This document shows, in pieces, positions 36,582 through 37,014 of a stretch of 37,014 nucleotides of DNA. The translations under genes were made by a program, and so were the position numbers. Source of the DNA: NORP240 sp942492445 (GTDB lineage: Bacteria; Pseudomonadota; Gammaproteobacteria; Pseudomonadales; Pseudohongiellaceae); the NCBI GenBank assembly GCA_942492445.1, contig CALOEW010000014.1, positions 1-37,014 of the forward strand. Reading direction: 5' to 3'. The first letter of the stretch is position 1, and every line of letters begins with the position of its first letter. The notes under the pieces were generated by a model. The model did no database searches, was not told the origin of the DNA, and saw only the letters and a list, made by a program, of their open reading frames with translations.

Positions 36582-37014
36582 TTATACAGGCATCGCTCGA
36601 TAGCTTTCCTGCTTCATCATCATCGTCCAGATCAGTCTTGCATTTCTAGCCGCCAAGGCAACCACTGCTCGCAAGTATCCGCGCCGGGCTATAAGATCCC
36701 TGACCCAACAGCTGACCCGGTCTTGTTTGTCTCCCAAGTGGGCCACCACTGCTCTGGCACCATGCACAAGACAGGTCCGCAGGTACTGATCTCCTTTCTT
36801 GGTGATACGACCCAGCTTGATCTTACCCCCGGTGGTGTATTGCCGCGGCACCAACCCTAACCACGCTGCAAACTGTCGGCTGTTCCTGAACATCTTTGGA
36901 TCGGGCACACTGGCAACCACGCCGCTGGCCGTTTGTTCTCCTATGCCAGGAATACTCATTATCAATTTGGCCATTGGATTCTCTTTCACCAGTAACGCGA
37001 GCTCTCGATCATAG
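36582..37014 (-). CDS. IS110-family (IS1111-type) transposase, C-terminal part (partial)
   Basis: About 143 codons of the C-terminal Tnp_IS110 domain; the frame is open to the window edge, so the start is outside. Family features are IMSIPGIGEQTASGVVA, the FRNSRQFAAWLGLVPRQ block, GKIKLGRITKKGDQYLR and CLVHGARAVV. The usual [S]-[S/T]-G-G-K segment reads TTGGK, so the expected catalytic serine appears replaced by threonine. It complements the N-terminal half at 33579-34163: joined end to end they make one whole transposase. Confidence 0.9.
   Translation of the reverse strand, partial: YDRELALLVKENPMAKLIMSIPGIGEQTASGVVASVPDPKMFRNSRQFAAWLGLVPRQYTTGGKIKLGRITKKGDQYLRTCLVHGARAVVAHLGDKQDRVSCWVRDLIARRGYLRAVVALAARNARLIWTMMMKQESYRAMPV

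Larger units (their letters stand above)
36283..37014 (-). mobile_element. IS1111-attC-type element, second copy, runs off the right edge
   Basis: Left end marked by the inverted repeat ATGGACTCCCCC (36287-36298), a few bases inside the boundary, as usual for IS1111-type elements. It comprises a ~283-bp non-coding end and the C-terminal half of the transposase. The rest lies outside the window. Confidence 0.85.

Overview
The window looks like a contig end from a gammaproteobacterium, probably of the Pseudomonas/Cellvibrio/OMG broad group. Evidence for this is the conserved order dapF-DUF484, lysA-lptM, argH/hemC-hemD-hemX-hemY and ubiD-rho-trxA, a Mg-type HemB, and an O-antigen-type glycosyltransferase locus. 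The assignment is inferred from gene content and order only.

Layout. (1) 1-4217: tail of a surface polysaccharide locus, with the end of one gene, a GT2 glycosyltransferase, and a convergent 1062-residue protein joining two GT2 modules and one GT4-like module. (2) 4239-7352, minus strand: lptM-lysA-dapF-DUF484 (lysine/peptidoglycan precursor and LPS-export maturation); lptM is only 46 codons. (3) 7353-17744: a GldA/GldF-type ABC exporter with a decayed GldG-like partner, a 784-bp non-coding stretch of degenerate GC-rich repeats, a two-component pair with a frameshifted kinase, an ABC-F ATPase, and a DegP-like protease with one frameshift. All frameshifted chromosomal genes lie here, between two inverted copies of a ~22-bp dispersed repeat. 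(4) 17771-31276: intact housekeeping genes (argH, hemCDXY, ubiD, rho, trxA, hemB) and a TVP38/DedA-flavin disulfide reductase fusion. (5) 31575-37014: a chromosomal integron with intI on the minus strand, a probable attI, and four cassettes. Cassettes 1 and 4 carry related membrane proteins (the second frameshifted). Cassettes 2 and 3 are near-identical tandem copies of a DUF433/DUF5615 toxin-antitoxin cassette. Two attC sites are interrupted by an IS110-superfamily, IS1111-type element resembling the known IS1111-attC group: one 5'-truncated copy and one copy running off the right edge.

Most interesting result. The non-coding end of the IS (36299-36581, downstream of its transposase) can fold into a hairpin at 36408-36468 shaped like a bridge-RNA/seekRNA target-binding loop. 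Two 12-nt loop strands flank a small apical stem. One strand matches the DNA just left of an IS end (9 nt); the other matches, on the opposite strand, the DNA just right of an IS end, including the attC core GTTA (9-10 nt). This is what a guide RNA directing the element into integron attC sites should look like. The right edge of the window falls almost exactly where the truncated IS copy begins, which suggests a contig break at a repeat.
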